DNA of 13,292 bases from the NCBI GenBank assembly GCA_037143735.1, contig JBAWYD010000068.1, positions 1 through 13,292 of the forward strand. Direction: 5' to 3'. Under the pieces are notes generated by a model. The model was given only the letters and a program-made list of their open reading frames with translations. It was not told where the DNA came from and searched no databases. Each line of letters opens with the position of its first letter. The stretch's first letter is position 1. The DNA is from JAPLJQ01 sp037143735 (GTDB taxonomy: Bacteria; Desulfobacterota; Syntrophia; Syntrophales; UBA2185). Shown here one piece after another: positions 1 to 6,208 of the stretch. A program made the position numbers and the translations under genes.

Positions 1-227
1 AGGCGAAAGATGCGATCTATATGATCGAGACGAAGAAAGAAGCGGATATCGAGACTACTGATGTTCAGGAGAAAACAACAGCCGCTCTTTTATACTGCAA
101 GAATGCCTCGGAATTTACGACGCAGAATGGTGGCAAGCCATGGAAGTATATCCTCATTCCCCACAACGCCGTCATGTTCAATATGAGCTTTGAAAAGCTG
201 ACGCGGGAATTTGAGGTGAGTGGTTGA
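1..227 (+). CDS. C-terminal end of a type III restriction endonuclease / DEAD-box helicase-like protein (5' truncated by window edge)
   Basis: The frame is open from the left edge (codons in phase with position 3) to a TGA at 225-227, so only about the last 74 residues are visible and the true start lies outside. The visible part has a hydrophobic strand followed by Glu-Thr-Lys (IYMIETKKEAD), which fits the E-x-K half of a PD-(D/E)xK nuclease core. It ends with a KPWKYILIPHNAV-type segment, which I recognise as typical of the C-terminal nuclease region of type III restriction (Res) subunits and related helicase-nucleases. Those proteins cut DNA at a distance from their methylated site, together with a Mod methyltransferase. 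No mod gene is visible in the window. It could instead be a stand-alone phage-defence helicase-nuclease. Family assignment is moderate because the motor domains are off-window. Confidence 0.6.
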   Translation, partial: AKDAIYMIETKKEADIETTDVQEKTTAALLYCKNASEFTTQNGGKPWKYILIPHNAVMFNMSFEKLTREFEVSG

Positions 228-263
228 TTACACGAGAGACAGAGACGGGTGCATTTCAGCGTG

Positions 264-292
264 TGGGGGACAGATTTTAAATCTGTCCCCCA
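264..292. repeat. Near-perfect 29-nt palindrome (REP-like inverted repeat)
   Basis: Positions 264-277 (TGGGGGACAGATTT) and 279-291/292 (AAATCTGTCCCCCA) are exact reverse complements around a single central T at 278, giving 14-bp arms. It lies between the restriction-enzyme tail and the broken parB. It is not followed by a T tract on either strand, so it is a poor intrinsic terminator. GGGGACAG/CTGTCCCC palindromes recur as dispersed REP-like units in some bacteria that encode REP-associated tyrosine transposases. That link is from memory; only one copy is present here. Confidence 0.6.
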
Positions 293-318
293 TTCTAAAA
301 ACAAAGGAGAAATCAACA

Positions 319-811
319 ATGGCATCGGCAAGCGGCGGTTATATGTACATTCCCCTGGAACGGATTATCGTGGAGAAGCAGATCAGAACCGGCATCGATA
401 TGGAGTCGGATTCGTTCAAAGCTCTTGTGGCTTCCGTCGCGGCGAGGGGCATCCTGGAGCTGGTCATCGTCGTCGGGAAGGAGGATAAATATCTTCTCCG
501 CTGAATTCGATCAGATTCTCAATAACATCATCTATTACAGAATCGATCCCGGCAGGGTCGATAACGCATTTGCGTCAACTGTTGACGCAATCGCACAAAG
601 CTCAGGAAAATCAATTACATCAATCAAAAACATCCTCACGCTTCTGAAGCTTCCGAAAGAGATCCAGGACGCCGTCAAGAAGGGTCTCATCGGGGTCTCC
701 CAGGGCTATATCTTTGCCGCCAATCTGGAGAATCCCGGCCTCATGGAGGTCTTCAATACCATTCTGGAAAAACCTGTCACGAATGCCGCCCTGACGAACA
801 CGCTCAAATAG
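319..811 (+). pseudogene. ParB/RepB/Spo0J-family protein, internally deleted and frameshifted
   Basis: An ATG at 319 with a good ribosome binding site (AAGGAG, 304-309) opens a 61-codon frame (MASASGGYMYIPLERIIVE...) that stops at 502-504. It resembles the N-terminal ParB nuclease-like domain: a PLERI(I)-type strand, a box with one acidic substitution, then ARGILE-x-VIVVGKEDKYLL. In intact relatives a GERR (box II) segment follows. Here it is missing, and the sequence continues in the +1-shifted frame from about 497-508. That second frame runs to TAG at 809-811 and encodes the C-terminal HTH-like part (KSITSIKNILTLLKLPKEIQ, then AVKKGLIGVSQGYIFAANLE). Roughly 90-100 residues, including the catalytic/CTP-binding box II, appear lost at the junction. 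The product cannot be a working chromosome-partition protein. Alternatively, the first 61 codons and a re-initiated C-terminal piece could both be made. I consider decay more likely. Confidence 0.75.
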
Positions 812-814
812 AAC

Positions 815-857
815 AAAAACCCCCGCTTCTCATTACGAGAAAAGGGGGCTTTGTTTT
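815..857. terminator. Bidirectional Rho-independent terminator between parB remnant and ilvD
   Basis: CCCCC (820-824) pairs with GGGGG (844-848), and TTCTC (827-831) pairs with GAGAA (837-841). A 2x2 internal mismatch and an ATTAC loop separate them. On the plus strand the stem is followed by TTGTTTTT (851-857). On the minus strand it is followed by TTTTTG (complement of 814-819). It can therefore end both the plus-strand remnant (stop at 811) and the minus-strand ilv operon (ilvD stop at 868). Confidence 0.85.
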
Positions 858-867
858 TATAGATCTT

Positions 868-2529
868 TTAGTCCTTGAAAATGGCGCCGGTGCTGGCTGA
901 GGTGACCAGGCGGGCGTAGCGGGCCAGGTAACCGCTTTTGATGGCGGGCTGTCGCGGTTTGAATGCCTTCTGCCGCTTCTTCAGTTCATCCGGGCTGACT
1001 TTCAGGGTGATGGTTTTATTCGGGATATCGATGGCAATCATATCTCCCTCTTTGATGAGGGCAATGGGGCCGCCTTCAGCCGCTTCCGGGGAGATATGCC
1101 CGATGGCGGCGCCGCGGGTGCCTCCGCTGAACCTTCCATCCGTCAGGAGGGAGACTGTTGTATCAAGCCCCATACCGGCAATGGCGGACGTCGGCGCCAG
1201 CATTTCCCGCATTCCCGGCCCCCCCTTGGGACCTTCGTAACGGATAACGACGATGTTGCCCGGCTTGATCTTTCCGCCGAGGATGGCGGCAATGGCATCG
1301 TCTTCAGAGTCAAAGACACGGGCTTTGCCTTCGTTGACCAGCATGTTTTCCGCCACGGCGGACTGTTTGACCACGGCGCCGTCCGGGGCCAGATTGCCCC
1401 TGAGGATGGCGATGCCCCCTTCCTTCGAGTAGGGATTATTGAGAGGGCGGATCACCTCGCGATTCAACACGGCGGAACCCTTCAGGTTGTCGCCGACTGT
1501 TTTTCCCGTTACTGTTTTGGATTTCAGGTCGATAACGCCTAACTGGCTGATTTCTTTCATCACGGCCTGAACGCCGCCTGCCCTGTCGAGATCTTCCAGC
1601 CGGTGTTGTCCCGCAGGGCTGAGCTTGCAGAGATTGGGTGTTTTCTTGCTGATCTCGTTGAACAGGTCCAAATCCAGTTTGATTCCCGCTTCATGGGCGA
1701 TGGCGGGGATGTGAAGCACCGTGTTGGTCGAACATCCAAGCGCCATATCGACGGCAATGGCATTTTTAAAGGCCTTTAAGGTGGCGATGTCTCTTGGCCG
1801 GGTGTCTTTCTTGAGGAGATCCATGATCTTCATCCCGGCCTGTTTTGCCAGACGTCGCCTGGCGGCATGAACGGCGGGGATGGTGCCGTTGCCGGGAAGT
1901 CCGAGGCCGAGGGCTTCGGTCACGCAATTCATGGAGTTTGCCGTGAACATCCCGGCACATGACCCGCATCCCGGGCAGGCGTGATCTTCAAGGGCGTTGA
2001 GTTCCTTCTCCTCCATACGCCTGGACTTCACTTTTCCCACCCCTTCAAAGACGCTGATGAGGTCTACCGTTTTTCCATCCAGGATTCCGGCCATCATGGG
2101 GCCGCCGCTGATGAAGATGGTGGGAATATTCAGGCGAAGCGCCGCCATGAGCATTCCGGGGATGATCTTGTCACAGTTGGTGACCATGACCAGGGCGTCA
2201 AAGGGATGAGCGATAGCCATGATCTCGATGGAATCGGCGATGAGTTCCCGGCTGGCGAGGGAGTATTTCATACCCGTATGACCCATGGCAATCCCGTCGC
2301 ACACACCGATAACCGGAAATTCAACAGGCGTCCCGCCGGCCATGCGGATACCCGCTTTTACATCCCCGGCGATAATATCTAAATGAATGTGGCCGGGAAT
2401 AATTTCGTTGGCCGAATTCACCACGCCGATCATGGGCCGTGCAATTTCTTCGTCCGTGTACCCCATGGCCTTGAACAGCGAGCGATGGGGCGCCCGTTCC
2501 AGACCTTTCTTCATCAGATCGCTTCTCAT
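868..2529 (-). CDS. ilvD: Dihydroxy-acid dehydratase
   Basis: Converts 2,3-dihydroxy-3-methyl(iso)valerate to the 2-keto acids that precede valine/leucine and isoleucine; cytosolic. The protein is 553 aa, normal for the IlvD/Edd family. Visible signatures are PGHIHLD (45-51), GVCDGIAMGH (75-84), TNCDKIIPGM (117-126, Cys119), ACPGCGSCAGMFTANSMNC (184-202, Cys185/188/191) and, near the C-terminus, GRFSGGTRGAAIGHISPEA. The Gly in PGH where 2Fe-2S plant-type enzymes carry Cys, together with the E. coli-like cysteine pattern, suggests the oxygen-labile 4Fe-4S type (inference). The start is ATG at 2527-2529, with GAGG about 8-9 nt upstream. It begins 10 nt after the ilvC stop, so it is the last gene of the ilvB1N1CD operon and ends at the bidirectional terminator. 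Confidence 0.97.
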   Translation of the reverse strand: MRSDLMKKGLERAPHRSLFKAMGYTDEEIARPMIGVVNSANEIIPGHIHLDIIAGDVKAGIRMAGGTPVEFPVIGVCDGIAMGHTGMKYSLASRELIADSIEIMAIAHPFDALVMVTNCDKIIPGMLMAALRLNIPTIFISGGPMMAGILDGKTVDLISVFEGVGKVKSRRMEEKELNALEDHACPGCGSCAGMFTANSMNCVTEALGLGLPGNGTIPAVHAARRRLAKQAGMKIMDLLKKDTRPRDIATLKAFKNAIAVDMALGCSTNTVLHIPAIAHEAGIKLDLDLFNEISKKTPNLCKLSPAGQHRLEDLDRAGGVQAVMKEISQLGVIDLKSKTVTGKTVGDNLKGSAVLNREVIRPLNNPYSKEGGIAILRGNLAPDGAVVKQSAVAENMLVNEGKARVFDSEDDAIAAILGGKIKPGNIVVIRYEGPKGGPGMREMLAPTSAIAGMGLDTTVSLLTDGRFSGGTRGAAIGHISPEAAEGGPIALIKEGDMIAIDIPNKTITLKVSPDELKKRQKAFKPRQPAIKSGYLARYARLVTSASTGAIFKD

Positions 2530-2539
2530 GGTTTTTTCC

Positions 2540-3586
2540 TCATTTATTTCGTCGTTCCGGCCTCAGGGAGCGGACCAGGGCGCCGGCCTGCCACATCTCG
2601 CTATTTTTTATGACATCCAGTTCTTTCTGCAGCTTCTCCCTGTAGTCGGGGGCTGAATTGACATCGAGGACAATGGCTGTTTCCTTTCCGGAGGCAACGC
2701 TTTCATACAAGTTGTCGAAAACCGGCGCCACGGCGTCGCGGAACCTGTCCTTCCAGTCGAGGGCGCCGCGCTGGGCTGTTGTGCTGCAATTGGCGTACAT
2801 CCAGTCCATCCCGTTCTGGGCAACCAAAGGCATGAGGCTCTGGGTCAGCTCTTCGACGGTTTCGTTGAAGGCTTCGCTGGGGCTGTGACCGTGTTTTCGC
2901 AGGACATTGTACTGGGCTTCCAGAACGCCGGCCAGGCATCCCATAAGAACGCCGCGTTCTCCCGTGAGGTCGCTGTACACTTCCTGTTCAAAGGTCGTCG
3001 GAAACAGATACCCTGATCCGATGGCAATGCCGACGGCCAGAGTTCTCTCCATCGCTCTTCCCGTGGCGTTCTGGAAAACGGCGTAACTGGAGTTGATGCC
3101 GCTTCCGGCTAAAAAGTTGTCTCGCACGGTGCGTCCCGAGCCTTTCGGCGCCACCAGGATGACGTCGATATCGGCGGGTGGTATCACGCCGGTCTGATCC
3201 TTGTACACGACGGAAAATCCGTGGGAAAAATAAAGCGCCTTGCCTTTTGTCAGGTGGGGTTTGATGTCCGGCCACATGGTTTTCTGAGCCGCATCGGACA
3301 TCAGATACTGAATGATGGTTCCCCGTTTGGTAGCTTCTGTCGGCGTGAAAAGGGTCTCGCCGGGGACGAATCCCTCATCGATGGCCTTCTGCCAGTTGAA
3401 ATCGCCTTCACCGACGATACAGCGGATTCCGTGATCCTTCATATTGAGGGCCTGCCCTCTGCCCTGCACACCGTAGCCGATAACGGCGACGATTTCGTCT
3501 TTGAGGACTTCCCGCGCTTTTTCAAGTGTAAACTCTTCAGATGTGACCACCTCTTCAATGACTCCGCCAATGTTGAGTTTTGGCAT
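2540..3586 (-). CDS. ilvC: Ketol-acid reductoisomerase (fungal/Bacteroidetes-like branch)
   Basis: Isomerises and reduces acetolactate / acetohydroxybutyrate with NAD(P)H and Mg2+. The protein is 348 aa. The Rossmann motif is IGYGVQGRGQALNMKD (36-51). The Mg ligands lie in EVYSDLTGERG (Asp206, Glu210) and in FNETVEEL. The sequence tracks yeast Ilv5 closely as I remember it: SDAAQ-x-x-WP-x-IKP, DVILVAPKGSGRTVR (141-155), GINSSYAV, RKHGHSPSEAFNETVEELTQ and CSTTAQRGALDW. E. coli-type enzymes differ at most of these. The beta2-alphaB cofactor loop (Gly59 to Trp65, GEGDFNW) has no Arg/Lys/Ser but has Glu60 and Asp62, and it is shorter than the yeast loop; see findings. The ATG at 3586 has a strong AGGAGG (3593-3598). 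A 104-nt gap without a terminator separates it from ilvN1 upstream. Confidence 0.96.
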   Translation of the reverse strand: MPKLNIGGVIEEVVTSEEFTLEKAREVLKDEIVAVIGYGVQGRGQALNMKDHGIRCIVGEGDFNWQKAIDEGFVPGETLFTPTEATKRGTIIQYLMSDAAQKTMWPDIKPHLTKGKALYFSHGFSVVYKDQTGVIPPADIDVILVAPKGSGRTVRDNFLAGSGINSSYAVFQNATGRAMERTLAVGIAIGSGYLFPTTFEQEVYSDLTGERGVLMGCLAGVLEAQYNVLRKHGHSPSEAFNETVEELTQSLMPLVAQNGMDWMYANCSTTAQRGALDWKDRFRDAVAPVFDNLYESVASGKETAIVLDVNSAPDYREKLQKELDVIKNSEMWQAGALVRSLRPERRNK

Positions 3587-3690
3587 GTATAACCTCCTTA
3601 TCTTTTGACTATTTAGATTGTGTTTCCGGCCTCCCGCATTTACAGGAGTGACAGGATGTTTAATTTTTAAGATTTTATTGTGACTGACCG

Positions 3691-4179
3691 TTATGATTTA
3701 CATTGCTCCAAGGCAACGATTCCCGTTCTGGTAAAGTCGTCAAGGCCCATCGGTTCCAGAACAGTCAGGGCTCTGTCGATCTCCTGTCTGTCACCCGTGA
3801 CTTCCAGAATCCGGCAGTCGGCGGCAGTACTTACAACTTTCCAACCGTGTGTGTCAACTGTTTGCTTTAGACGATCTCTGTTCACATCTGTCACTTTCAT
3901 CCTGATCAGGATCATTTCCCGCTGGGCCGAGGCCACGTCCGTCAGGTCCTTTACATCGAGGATATCCACAATCTTGTTGAGTTGTTTCTCAAGTTTTGTG
4001 ACGGTATCCTGATCGCCGATGGTCGTGATGATAATTTTCGTGACATCGGGATTGATGGTGACATTGGCCGAGATGCTTTCGATATTGAATCCCCGTCCGC
4101 TGAATGTCCCGGCAATCCTGGCAAGGACGTCAGGCGTGTTGTTTACAAGAATTGATATTGTGTTTTCTCGTACACTCAT
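3691..4179 (-). CDS. ilvN: Acetolactate synthase small (regulatory) subunit, isozyme 1
   Basis: Regulatory subunit that activates the catalytic AHAS subunit and normally confers valine feedback inhibition. The protein is 162 aa, the usual length. An N-terminal ACT domain (about 6-80: TISILVNNTP, then RGFNIESISAN) precedes the C-terminal ALS_ss_C domain (about 85-162: QREMILIRMKV, then RTGIVALEQ). In a hand alignment with E. coli IlvH, Asn14 and Asn32 match the valine-site residues Asn11 and Asn29. However, Asp17 (codon GAC) occupies the place of Gly14. In E. coli, G14D at this position gives valine resistance. The start ATG (4177-4179) has an AAGGG about 10 nt upstream. It follows ilvB1 by 49 nt in the same operon. 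Confidence 0.95.
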   Translation of the reverse strand: MSVRENTISILVNNTPDVLARIAGTFSGRGFNIESISANVTINPDVTKIIITTIGDQDTVTKLEKQLNKIVDILDVKDLTDVASAQREMILIRMKVTDVNRDRLKQTVDTHGWKVVSTAADCRILEVTGDRQEIDRALTVLEPMGLDDFTRTGIVALEQCKS

Positions 4180-4228
4180 ATGTTGAATACCCTTTCATTG
4201 CGTGAATTTTTCTCATGTTAAGGGGCGA

Positions 4229-5932
4229 TCATGCGGCAACACGCTCCTTGCTGAGAACCATTTCCGTCAGAGCCGCCCCCGGTCTGACCATGGGATAAAC
4301 GCCTTCTTCCGGTTCAATATGAAAATCCATCACGACCACCCCCGGGGTGTCGAGTCCCTGCCGTAAGATGGATTCAACCTCTTCGGGACGTGTTGCCCTG
4401 AGTCCCACGGCGCCGTAAGCTTCGGCAAGCTTCACAAAATCCGGAACATTGTCGATATCACTATGGGAATACCGTTTCTCATAGAACATTTCCTGCCACT
4501 GGCGAACCATGCCAAGAAAGCCGTTGTTCAGAATGACCACCTTGACCGGGAGATTGTAATTGACGGCCGTTGCCAGCTCCTGAATATTCATCTGGATGCT
4601 TCCGTCACCGGCGATATCAACGACAATCCTGTCGGGGCTTGCAACCTGCGCTCCGATGGCTGCGGGGAATCCGAATCCCATGGTGCCGAGGCCGCCTGAT
4701 GAAATAAATGAATTGGGATAGTCGAAATGATAAAATTGCGCGGCCCACATCTGATTCTGACCCACTTCCGTCGATATGATCGCATTGCCGCCCGTGAGGC
4801 GATACAGTGTTTCAACAACGTGCTGAGGCTTGATTTTCTCGCTTCGGCAGTACGTTAATGGGGCATGTTTTTTCCACAGATCAATCTGGTTCAGCCACCC
4901 CTGTGTCTGTGCCATGGAAAATCCATTTTCAGAGACGCGCTGGTTCAGGTATTCCAGTATGGGTTTGCAGTCGCCCACGATCGACAGGTGAGACTTGACG
5001 AATTTATCGATGGATGCCGGGTCGATGTCGATGTGAAGGACCCTGGCGTGGGGAGCAAAGGCATCCAGCTTCGAAGTGACCCGGTCGTCAAACCGGACGC
5101 CGATGGCGACCATCAGGTCGCAGTTGCTGATGGCCATGTTGGCGTAGTATGTACCGTGCATTCCCGGCATGCCGAGCCAGAGGGGATCTGAAGCGGGAAA
5201 ACCGCCGAGTCCCATCAAGGTCGACGTTACGGGGATATTGAGTTTTTTTGCAAAAGTTCTGAACTCATTCGATGCGTTTCCAAGAAGCACACCGCCCCCC
5301 GAAATAATAAGGGGTCTTTCGGCTTTTCCGAGCATGTCGATGGCTGCCATACACTGTTCCGGGATAGAGGCATGTTTGTTGTTATTGTTATTTGGTATAG
5401 TTACACTCCAGGATATGTCATTTTCGTCTATGACGTCCCGAATGACGTCCTTCGGAAGGTCAACAAGGACCGGTCCGGGGCGCCCCGATCGGGCGATGTG
5501 AAAGGCCTCTCTCACGGTTCGTCCGAGATCTTCAATTCGCCTGACCAGCACATTGTGCTTGGTACACGGGCGCGTAATGCCGGTGATGTCCACTTCCTGA
5601 AAGGCATCGCCACCGATCATCGATGTCGCTACCTGGCCGGTAAGGATGACAACAGGAATGGAATCCATGTAAGCGTTGGCGATACCGGTAACTGTATTGG
5701 TGGCGCCGGGTCCTGATGTCACCAGGCAGACCCCGACCTTACCGGATGCCCGGGCGTATCCGTCGGCTGCGTGTATGGCGCCCTGCTCGTGCCGTACCAG
5801 AATGTGCCTTATATCGCGCCTGAACAGTTCATCGAAAATATCAAGCACGGCGCCACCCGGAAACCCGAAGATGGTATCGACATTTTCCTGTTGCAACGCA
5901 TTGAACAGAACCTGCGCTCCTGTAAGTTTCAC
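4229..5932 (-). CDS. ilvB: Acetolactate synthase large (catalytic) subunit, isozyme 1
   Basis: Thiamine-diphosphate enzyme that condenses pyruvate with pyruvate or 2-ketobutyrate, the first common step of valine/leucine/isoleucine synthesis. The protein is 567 aa. An N-terminal PYR domain has GFPGGAVLDIFDEL (23-36) and catalytic Glu49 in VRHEQGAIHAADGYA. A central domain follows, then a C-terminal PP domain with the ThDP motif GDGS...NN (Asp443 to Asn469/470). Trp479 in GMVRQWQ is the residue tied to 2-ketobutyrate preference in E. coli AHAS II. The start is GTG (5930-5932), chosen because a full AGGAGG (complement of 5941-5946) sits 8 nt upstream. A run of five Asn (IPNNNNNKHAS, just after the PYR domain) looks like an expanded linker. 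It is preceded by an attenuator and an Ile-rich leader peptide. Confidence 0.97.
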   Translation of the reverse strand: MKLTGAQVLFNALQQENVDTIFGFPGGAVLDIFDELFRRDIRHILVRHEQGAIHAADGYARASGKVGVCLVTSGPGATNTVTGIANAYMDSIPVVILTGQVATSMIGGDAFQEVDITGITRPCTKHNVLVRRIEDLGRTVREAFHIARSGRPGPVLVDLPKDVIRDVIDENDISWSVTIPNNNNNKHASIPEQCMAAIDMLGKAERPLIISGGGVLLGNASNEFRTFAKKLNIPVTSTLMGLGGFPASDPLWLGMPGMHGTYYANMAISNCDLMVAIGVRFDDRVTSKLDAFAPHARVLHIDIDPASIDKFVKSHLSIVGDCKPILEYLNQRVSENGFSMAQTQGWLNQIDLWKKHAPLTYCRSEKIKPQHVVETLYRLTGGNAIISTEVGQNQMWAAQFYHFDYPNSFISSGGLGTMGFGFPAAIGAQVASPDRIVVDIAGDGSIQMNIQELATAVNYNLPVKVVILNNGFLGMVRQWQEMFYEKRYSHSDIDNVPDFVKLAEAYGAVGLRATRPEEVESILRQGLDTPGVVVMDFHIEPEEGVYPMVRPGAALTEMVLSKERVAA

Positions 5933-5972
5933 CTTTCAATCCTCCTGTTTTATAAAAAAAGTTTCTCCAAAT

Positions 5973-6007
5973 AAAAAAGCCGTTACCAGTGGCTGGTAAC
6001 GGCTTTT
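5973..6007 (-). terminator. Attenuator terminator of the ilvB1N1CD operon
   Basis: On the minus strand a 15-bp perfect stem (complement of 5993-6007 pairing with complement of 5975-5989) with a 3-nt loop is followed by six T (complement of 5973-5978). This is a textbook Rho-independent terminator. It lies about 30 nt after the leader-peptide stop and about 40 nt before the ilvB1 GTG. That is between promoter and structural gene, so it must be regulated rather than a gene end. Confidence 0.92.
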
Positions 6008-6029
6008 AAGTACTTCATATGCTATGCGC

Positions 6030-6090
6030 AAACCATCACCCGGCTCCCATGTGGAAGGGAATAATTATCCCGATGATAATGGCGATGGTT
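6030..6090 (-). promoter_or_regulatory. Alternative 1:2 / 2:3 pairing segments of the ilvB1 attenuator
   Basis: Minus-strand segment 2 (GGTGATGGTTT, complement of 6030-6040, overlapping the leader stop codon) can pair with the first terminator arm (AAGCCGTTACC, complement of 5995-6005). That pairing is 11 contiguous pairs including three G-U, and it would prevent termination. Segment 1 (AACCATC, complement of 6084-6090, leader codons 10-12) can instead pair with GATGGTT of segment 2. A ribosome stalled in the Ile run covers segment 1 and frees segment 2 for antitermination. A ribosome reaching the stop codon covers segment 2 and lets the terminator form. This was folded by hand, so energies are not known. 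Confidence 0.7.
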
Positions 6091-6119
6091 ACATTCTTTG
6101 CGGCACTTACGGTGTTCAT
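6036..6119 (-). CDS. ilvB1 operon leader peptide, isoleucine-rich (27 aa)
   Basis: The ATG at 6117-6119 has AGAGAGG about 10 nt upstream. The 27-codon frame stops at TGA 6036-6038. It starts MNTVSAAKNV; residues 11-20 are TIAIIIGIII; it ends PFHMGAG. Seven of nine residues from 12 to 20 are Ile (codons ATC, ATT, ATC, ATC, ATA, ATT, ATT). There are two Val, one Thr in that stretch and no Leu. Such a run, between a promoter and an intrinsic terminator directly ahead of acetolactate synthase genes, is the classic architecture of an amino-acid-sensing leader (as in enteric ilvG/ilvB). A tiny hydrophobic membrane peptide is the alternative, but the terminator and pairing segments argue for a leader. 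Confidence 0.88.
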   Translation of the reverse strand: MNTVSAAKNVTIAIIIGIIIPFHMGAG

Positions 6120-6148
6120 CCCACTGAATCCTCTCTAAAAGAAAGTGG

Positions 6149-6177
6149 CTAATAACAGGCCGGATCGCCATTGTCAA
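6149..6177 (-). promoter_or_regulatory. Sigma-70-type promoter P1 of the ilvB1 leader and operon
   Basis: On the minus strand a consensus -35 TTGACA (complement of 6172-6177), a 17-nt spacer and a -10 TATTAG (complement of 6149-6154) are present. Predicted transcription starts near 6142, about 23 nt before the leader ATG. The -35 sits some 20 nt past the ilvN2 stop, so this operon can be transcribed independently of ilvB2N2. Confidence 0.75.
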
Positions 6178-6191
6178 GCAGAATTTATAAA

Positions 6192-6208
6192 ATTTCTCAT
6201 TGAGAAAT
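6192..6208 (-). terminator. Possible weak AT-rich hairpin at the ilvN2 stop
   Basis: ATTTCTC and GAGAAAT (7 bp, 3-nt loop) form a stem overlapping the ilvN2 TGA. On the minus strand it is followed by TTTTATAAATT. The stem is weak and AT-rich, so termination here is uncertain and ilvB2N2 transcripts may run into the ilvB1 leader. Confidence 0.3.

Noticed and set aside
264..292. The palindrome as a Rho-independent terminator of the restriction-enzyme gene
   Set aside because: No T tract follows on the plus strand (ATTCTAAAA), and the perfect symmetry suggests a repeat or binding site instead.
425..811. 128-codon frame as a stand-alone small gene
   Set aside because: Its first part is out-of-frame translation of the ParB N-terminal domain. 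Only the portion after about 500 resembles ParB, so it is the shifted C-terminal half of the broken gene.
3587..3690. Terminator, attenuator or small gene in the ilvN1-ilvC gap
   Set aside because: Only a short CTCC/GGAG hairpin without a T tract and no credible ORF. It is treated as an untranslated spacer holding the ilvC ribosome binding site.
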